From Verrucomicrobiales bacterium (GTDB lineage: Bacteria; Verrucomicrobiota; Verrucomicrobiia; Verrucomicrobiales; DEV007): 11,554 nucleotides of DNA. Numbering within the stretch: position 1 is the stretch's first letter; every line of letters starts with the position of its first letter. The position numbers and the translations under genes were made by a program. Location of the stretch: NCBI GenBank assembly GCA_007123695.1, contig SLGN01000064.1, positions 1 to 11,554 of the forward strand, in the 5' to 3' direction. Below, piece after piece: positions 7,272 to 11,554 of this stretch. Below the pieces are notes generated by a model. That model was not told the DNA's origin. It ran no database searches and saw only the letters and a program-made list of their open reading frames with translations.

Positions 7272-8756
7272 TCAGAGCCAACCGCCGTCGCGGAGGAGAA
7301 ACGTCAGCTCCATCTGCCGGTCGAGCTTTTCCCGATACAATCCAACCCTGTCGGGCGAGGGACTGCACCGTGTTGACTCGTCGAGGGCGACGAGCCGGTC
7401 GGAGAGCTCGGCGTAGCTGCCCTGCCCGTCGGCGAAGGCCGCCTGGATCGCTCCGCCGAGGCCGGCTCCCTCGGCGGTGGCGAGCGCGACGACCGGCACG
7501 CCGAAGACGTCGGCGGAGATCTGCCGCCACACCGCGCTCTTGCTGCCGCCGCCGGTCAAGCGGATCTCGCTGGGGGTCAGCCCCAGCTCGGCGAAGCGCC
7601 GCAGACCGTAGCCGAGGCCCAGGGTGGCGCCCTCCATCGCGGCCCGGGCGAGGTGGGCCGTGCTGGCGCAGGCGGAGCCCAGCCCATGGAGCACGCCGGT
7701 GCCCTGCGGCAGGTTCGGGGTGCGCTCGCCGGTGAGGTAGGGCAGGAAGGCGACGCCGTCGGCGCCGGCCGGAACCGACTCGACCTGGCGCTCCAGTTCG
7801 GCGAGATCCCATCCGAACCAGGAGCGCACCTGCTCGGTCGCGACGGTGACGTTCATGGTGCAGACGAGGGGGAGCCAGCGGTCGGTGCTGTCGCAGAAGG
7901 CGGCGACCTCCCCCTTCGGATCGACGATCGGCTGCTCGGAGCTGGCATAGAGGGTGCCGGAGGTGCCGAAGCTCGCGGTGACGACCCCGCCGCCGAGATT
8001 TCCCGTGCCGATGGCGCCCATCATGTTGTCGCCGCCCCCGGCGCTGACGAGAACCTCGGGGGAAAGGCCCCATTCGGCCGCCAGTTCGGGCAGCAGGGTG
8101 CCGTGGACCGCGTTCGACGAGCCCAGCTCGGGCAGCATCGCGTCGACTGCGGGATCGACGAAGGCGGTCAGCTCGCGGTCCCATTCGCGGGTCCGCACGT
8201 TGAGGATGCCGGTGCCGGAGGCGTCGCCGTATTCCATCCGCATCACCCCGGTGAGCCGGTAGTTGAGGTAGTCGTGCGGCAGCAGCACCGAGCGGACAAG
8301 GCGGAATCGGTCGGGCTCGTTCTGCTTCAGCCAGAGCAGCTTCGGGATGGTGTAGCCCGGCAGCATGGCGTTGCCGGTCCTCGCGATGAGGCCCTCCTTT
8401 CCGCCGAAGGCGGCCTCGAACTCGGCGCACTGGGCTGCGGTCGAGGTGTCGCACCAGAGCTTGGCGGGACGCACCACCGCGCCCTCTCCGTCGAGCACGA
8501 CGAGCCCGTGCTGCTGGCCGCTCACCCCGATCCCGCGCACATCGCGGCGGCGCTCTCCGATCTGATCCAAACACGAGGCCACAGTGGCCCGCACCGCTTC
8601 GAACCAATCCTCGGGATGCTGTTCGAGGTGGCCCGGCGGCAGGCCCTCGACCAGGCCGTAGCCCTGCGAGGCGTCCGCGAGAATGGCGCCCGTCTCCACA
8701 TCGAGCACGATGGCTTTCGTGCTCTGCGTGCCGCTGTCGATACCGAGATAAAGCAT
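7272..8756 (-). CDS. xylB: Xylulokinase (FGGY carbohydrate kinase)
   Basis: XylB phosphorylates D-xylulose with ATP to D-xylulose 5-phosphate, which enters the pentose phosphate pathway. At 494 residues it matches the family length. The N-terminal phosphate-binding loop DSGTQSTK is at residues 7-14. The substrate loop SGQQHG is at 79-84, followed by LWCDTST at 100-106. The catalytic Asp243 lies in AGGGDNMMGAIG, and the C-terminal ATP domain shows FGTSGTL (263-269), FLPYLTGERTPN (337-348) and LTGGGSKS (400-407). These favour xylulokinase over glycerol or rhamnulose kinases, although the exact ketose is not proven. No xylose isomerase is in the window. Instead it follows an alcohol and an aldehyde dehydrogenase gene, with a 74-base gap that carries a promoter candidate. 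The ATG has no Shine-Dalgarno sequence and lies only 5 bases from the predicted -10, pointing to a leaderless transcript. Confidence 0.92.
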   Translation of the reverse strand: MLYLGIDSGTQSTKAIVLDVETGAILADASQGYGLVEGLPPGHLEQHPEDWFEAVRATVASCLDQIGERRRDVRGIGVSGQQHGLVVLDGEGAVVRPAKLWCDTSTAAQCAEFEAAFGGKEGLIARTGNAMLPGYTIPKLLWLKQNEPDRFRLVRSVLLPHDYLNYRLTGVMRMEYGDASGTGILNVRTREWDRELTAFVDPAVDAMLPELGSSNAVHGTLLPELAAEWGLSPEVLVSAGGGDNMMGAIGTGNLGGGVVTASFGTSGTLYASSEQPIVDPKGEVAAFCDSTDRWLPLVCTMNVTVATEQVRSWFGWDLAELERQVESVPAGADGVAFLPYLTGERTPNLPQGTGVLHGLGSACASTAHLARAAMEGATLGLGYGLRRFAELGLTPSEIRLTGGGSKSAVWRQISADVFGVPVVALATAEGAGLGGAIQAAFADGQGSYAELSDRLVALDESTRCSPSPDRVGLYREKLDRQMELTFLLRDGGWL

Positions 8757-8761
8757 GGAAA

Positions 8762-8790
8762 CGGCTAGCGGTGATTGCCGCGCGAATCAA
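8762..8790 (-). promoter_or_regulatory. Candidate xylB promoter giving a leaderless transcript
   Basis: Read on the minus strand, TTGATT (plus 8785-8790) is followed by exactly 17 bases and TAGCCG (plus 8762-8767). The -35 matches TTGACA at 4 of 6, and the -10 keeps only TA of TATAAT. Five bases (TTTCC) separate the -10 from the xylB ATG at 8756, so transcription would start at or next to the A of the ATG. The optimal spacing and location in an intergenic gap support it; the weak -10 argues for caution. Confidence 0.4.
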
Positions 8791-8830
8791 GAGCGTCTTC
8801 CGCCCTCGGCAAAATCGGGTCCGCCGCCCG

Positions 8831-10006
8831 TCACCATGCCGCGCGGTAGACTTGCCCGAGGGCTGCGGCATCGACCGGAACCGGATTGAACCGGGCCGTC
8901 CATTGCCCTGCGGCCTCTTCCGCCAAGGTGGGGATCATCGCCTCGTGCACGCCGAGGGCCTCGAGGGAGAGGTCCATGCCGCAGGCGCGGAGGTGGGAAC
9001 GCACCCGCTCGGCGAGATCTTCGCCGCCGCCGAGCGAATCGTAGACGGCGGCCGCGTCGGCATCGCCGCGGTTGAAGGCGATGGCGTGGGGCAGCATCGT
9101 GCCCACGGCCTGCCCGTGGACCACTCCGTAGTGCGCCGTCAGCGGGTTGGCGCAGGAATGGGCGATCCCCAGCATGGAATTCTCGATGGCGGTGCCCGCG
9201 AAAGCCGCGCCCAGCTGCATCCGGGCCCTCGCGACGAGATCGCCCGGATCTTCGAGGACGCGCCCCAAGCCCGCATCGAGCAGCCGCCAGGCCGCGCGCG
9301 AGTAGGCCGAGGAGATTTCGCCCCGCTTGTTGCACACGGCCGTCTCGAGGGCGTGGGCGATGGCGTCGATCCCGGTATGGGCGGTCACGGCGGTCGGCAT
9401 CGTCACCGTCAGCTCGGGATCGAGGAGGCAGACGGCGGCGGCGCATTTCTCGTCGCCGCAGGCCATCTTGGCGTGGGTTTCGGCATCGGCGATGAGGGCG
9501 AAGCTCTGGCATTCGCTGCCCGTGCCCGAAGTCGTCGGCACCGCGACGAAAGGCAGCATCGGCTTCGTCGCCTTGCCCACGCCCCAGTAGTCGCGCATCG
9601 CCCCTCCGTTGGTGAGGAGAAAATTGCAGCCCTTCGCCGTGTCGAGGCTCGATCCCCCGCCGAGACCGACGATGAGGTCCACGCCCGACTCCCGCGCGAA
9701 GGCTACGCAGCGGTCCACGTCCTCCGTCGTCGGATTTTCCCGCACCTCGTCGAAAACCACCGCCGCGACGCCCGCCGCTGCGAGCGAATCGCAGGCCCGC
9801 TGCACGAAACCCGCCGCGACGATGCCCAGGTCCGTCACGACGAGGGCGCGGAGCGCGCCGAGGCGGCGAACCTCCTCGCCAAGCTCGGGAAGCCTTCCCG
9901 AACCGAAGACGGTCCGGGCGGAGGCGGAATGGCGGAAGTCGAGGACCCAACCGGGCAGGTCCATCCCTCCGCAAAGGGACTCGATCGTGAGAAGCTCTTC
10001 GGGCAT
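8831..10006 (-). CDS. Iron-containing (group III) alcohol dehydrogenase
   Basis: This is an NAD(P)-dependent, metal-dependent alcohol dehydrogenase of the FucO/AdhB/GldA superfamily, cytosolic, converting an unknown alcohol and aldehyde (or ketone). From the ATG at 10006 it has 391 residues. The dinucleotide-binding GGGSSLDTAK is at 116-125 and AVPTTSGTGSE at 155-165. The four metal ligands are in place at Asp214 and His218 (TGIDAIAHALE), His283 (GIAHS) and His297 (GVVHGQAVG). Their spacing is close to that of FucO. A TTG at 10042 would add 12 residues and overlap the upstream gene by 17 bases. I prefer the ATG, which leaves a 19-base gap and has GAGGCGG somewhat upstream. The tight spacing to the aldehyde dehydrogenase gene implies the two act in one pathway. 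Substrate specificity cannot be read from the sequence. Confidence 0.93.
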   Translation of the reverse strand: MPEELLTIESLCGGMDLPGWVLDFRHSASARTVFGSGRLPELGEEVRRLGALRALVVTDLGIVAAGFVQRACDSLAAAGVAAVVFDEVRENPTTEDVDRCVAFARESGVDLIVGLGGGSSLDTAKGCNFLLTNGGAMRDYWGVGKATKPMLPFVAVPTTSGTGSECQSFALIADAETHAKMACGDEKCAAAVCLLDPELTVTMPTAVTAHTGIDAIAHALETAVCNKRGEISSAYSRAAWRLLDAGLGRVLEDPGDLVARARMQLGAAFAGTAIENSMLGIAHSCANPLTAHYGVVHGQAVGTMLPHAIAFNRGDADAAAVYDSLGGGEDLAERVRSHLRACGMDLSLEALGVHEAMIPTLAEEAAGQWTARFNPVPVDAAALGQVYRAAW

Positions 10007-10025
10007 CGGGGCGGAAGCTACCGCC

Positions 10026-11465
10026 TCAGGCGATCTCCGCAATCTGGAAGGAGCGGCGCGTATACAGGAACTCGAAAAGGTTGCCTTCGTGCGGCTGGTC
10101 CCACTTGATCCGGTTCGTCGGCACGTTCCCGATGTTGAGACGGTCGATGTGCGGACAGTCGAAGAGCTTGTTGATCCACTCGATGTCCTTCGTAACTGCG
10201 GTCACGACGAGGGAGTAGCCGATCTTTCCAAGCATCTCGGACTGCGGACACTCCACCACGCTGGCGAAGGGGAAGAGGAACTCGCGGATGGCCAGCTCCT
10301 GGTCGAAGGAATCGACGCGGACCAGGGTGGGCTGCAAGTAGTTCATCCCGTCGCGCTGCTGGAAGCGCTCGCCCTCGCGGAACTCGGCAGTGACATCGAC
10401 GGCGCCGCCGGCCTTGAGCCCGCGGTCCACCGCCTCGTTGATCCACTCGGCGAACATGGGGTTGGCGAAACCGGAAAGCTTCGCTTCCGGATCGTCCTGC
10501 GGCAGCGGACGGATCTCGGCGAGCCGCTTGGCCACGGCGCGAGCAATTTCGTCGCCGTGGCGCGGCACGACGATCGTCGAAGTGCAGATGCAGCTGCGGC
10601 CGGAATTCGCCGAGACGGACTCGACGATGGTGTCGATGTAGTTTTCCCAGTTGTCGATCTCGTCCTCCCCGATGAGGAACTTCGAGTAGCCGGTGCCGTG
10701 GACCTCGACGCGCTCGTCGTTCTCGTACTGCTTGACCGTGGAATCGTCGCCGAAGAGCATCACGCGCCCGGCTCGGCGGATGATCGTTCCCGACCCGTCG
10801 TGCTGGGTCGGGTAAAGGCTGAAGGCTTCGGCGGGGCATCCCGCCTTGATGAACGCTTGGATGATGCGCCAAGGCGTCCACGGCTCCTCGCGGCCCGGCT
10901 TGAGCAGGACCGGAACCTTCATCGCGATGGCCGGGATCCAAAGGGCGTTGACCGCCGGCGAGTTGCTCGGAAGGATCACCGCCAGCTCGTTGGTCGTCGC
11001 CGAGAAGCTGACCGGAGCCCCGCCCTGTTCGCCATAGCCCTTGTCCAGAACGGCCCAGTCCAGCCCGCGGGTGAGTCCGCGGAAAATCGTGTCGATGTCG
11101 GCGAAGATGCCGCCGAGGCGCTTCATGTTCATGCGGATCAACGCATGGGGCAGGCCGCTCGTCGCGGCAAGGGAGAGCACGTAGTCCTCCGGCGACTGCA
11201 TCATGCCGTCCGCCCCGACCGGCAGGGTGTCCTCGAGGAAGAGCTCCCCGGCCTTCTTCGTGATCGCGACGAGGTCGCCGCAGGAAAATTTCTTCAACGC
11301 CGCACGCGCCTGCTCCATCTTGTGCAGGTCGTACTTGATCATGTCGGCACAGGCGAAGCTGATCTCCGCGGCCGGATCTTCGGAGCCGAGGCGGTTCACG
11401 GTCTGGATGTCGAGCGACTTGTGGACGCGTCCTTGGCGGAGAATGGGGATGTGGGGTGCGGTCAT
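10026..11465 (-). CDS. Aldehyde dehydrogenase superfamily protein of an atypical clade
   Basis: This 479-residue protein has the aldehyde dehydrogenase fold: cofactor-binding stretch LAVILPSNSPAVNALWIPAI (161-180) leading to VLLKPGREEPWTPWRI, and catalytic Cys292 in ANSGRSCICTS. Several hallmark residues differ. The usual N-x-G-Q-x-C motif is N-S-G-R-S-C here, with a second Cys at 294. The E-L-G-G-K motif that supplies the general-base Glu is replaced by VHGTGYSKFLIG (255-266). The C-terminal PHEGNLFEFL replaces the usual PFGG-type ending. It resembles uncharacterised long 'aldehyde dehydrogenase' proteins of environmental bacteria that start with an ILRQGRVHKSL-like segment. Loss of the Glu is seen in CoA-acylating members, so acyl-CoA formation is possible but unproven. 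It is the first gene of its block, 19 bases ahead of the alcohol dehydrogenase. The 89 bases upstream to the window edge show no clear promoter or Shine-Dalgarno sequence. Confidence 0.88.
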   Translation of the reverse strand: MTAPHIPILRQGRVHKSLDIQTVNRLGSEDPAAEISFACADMIKYDLHKMEQARAALKKFSCGDLVAITKKAGELFLEDTLPVGADGMMQSPEDYVLSLAATSGLPHALIRMNMKRLGGIFADIDTIFRGLTRGLDWAVLDKGYGEQGGAPVSFSATTNELAVILPSNSPAVNALWIPAIAMKVPVLLKPGREEPWTPWRIIQAFIKAGCPAEAFSLYPTQHDGSGTIIRRAGRVMLFGDDSTVKQYENDERVEVHGTGYSKFLIGEDEIDNWENYIDTIVESVSANSGRSCICTSTIVVPRHGDEIARAVAKRLAEIRPLPQDDPEAKLSGFANPMFAEWINEAVDRGLKAGGAVDVTAEFREGERFQQRDGMNYLQPTLVRVDSFDQELAIREFLFPFASVVECPQSEMLGKIGYSLVVTAVTKDIEWINKLFDCPHIDRLNIGNVPTNRIKWDQPHEGNLFEFLYTRRSFQIAEIA

Positions 11466-11554
11466 CTTGTTGTCGGATGTTGTTGTGTCATACGCCCGGG
11501 GCGCGGGGAGGGATGGCCCGAGGGGAAACCAATCCGTTTCGCCGCGTTTCTCAA

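Noticed and set aside
10007..10042. TTG start for the alcohol dehydrogenase overlapping the aldehyde dehydrogenase end
   Set aside because: It is a rare start with no Shine-Dalgarno sequence, and the added residues have no family counterpart. The ATG at 10006 fits the family N-terminus.
8831..11465. A bacterial microcompartment locus suggested by the ALDH plus iron-ADH pair
   Set aside because: No shell protein genes are present. The ALDH shows no recognisable encapsulation peptide at either end, and it is not PduP-like.
1..11554. CRISPR arrays, tRNA or rRNA genes, insertion sequences, phage or defence genes
   Set aside because: I saw no spaced repeats, cloverleaf-like segments, transposase motifs or terminal inverted repeats on either strand. 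Base composition looks uniform along the window.

Overview
This window comes from a chromosome that is very rich in G+C, roughly two thirds by eye. It is packed almost end to end with ordinary metabolic genes. The organism looks Gram-negative: it has a DUF374-type acyltransferase, exported proteins with Sec signal peptides, and an E1/E2 2-oxoglutarate dehydrogenase. The SGNH hydrolase, the FolD variant and the SucA/SucB pair suggest a Planctomycetota/Verrucomicrobiota-type bacterium, but this placement is inferred from protein flavour only. None of the start codons has a convincing Shine-Dalgarno sequence close upstream, which may be a lineage trait.

Layout. Almost everything lies on the minus strand, in two blocks. 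The first block reads right to left from 11465 to 5714: aldehyde dehydrogenase, iron-type alcohol dehydrogenase, xylulokinase, DUF374 acyltransferase, folD. Gaps inside it are 19, 74 and 12 bases, and the last pair overlaps by 14 bases. The 74-base gap before xylB holds a promoter-like sequence placed so that the xylB transcript would start at its AUG. The second block reads right to left from 5184 off the left edge: sucA, a 128-base spacer, sucB, a 226-base spacer with a degenerate direct repeat, and then a secreted SGNH/GDSL hydrolase cut by the window edge. Between the blocks a small plus-strand gene (5363-5671) encodes a predicted secreted, extremely basic Lys/Arg protein. It is divergent from sucA and convergent with folD.

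How the genes fit together. SucA and SucB are the E1 and E2 parts of the TCA-cycle 2-oxoglutarate dehydrogenase complex; the E3 gene must lie elsewhere. FolD makes 10-formyl- and methylene-tetrahydrofolate. The aldehyde dehydrogenase, alcohol dehydrogenase and xylulokinase probably form a small carbon-catabolism module that interconverts an alcohol, aldehyde and acid (or acyl-CoA) and phosphorylates a ketose. The true substrate cannot be read from the sequence, and the aldehyde dehydrogenase belongs to an atypical clade.

I see no mobile elements, CRISPR arrays, tRNA or rRNA genes, or defence systems. There is no gene-free stretch above 300 bases. The items most worth a second look are the small basic secreted protein, the atypical aldehyde dehydrogenase with its neighbours, and the possible leaderless xylB transcript.
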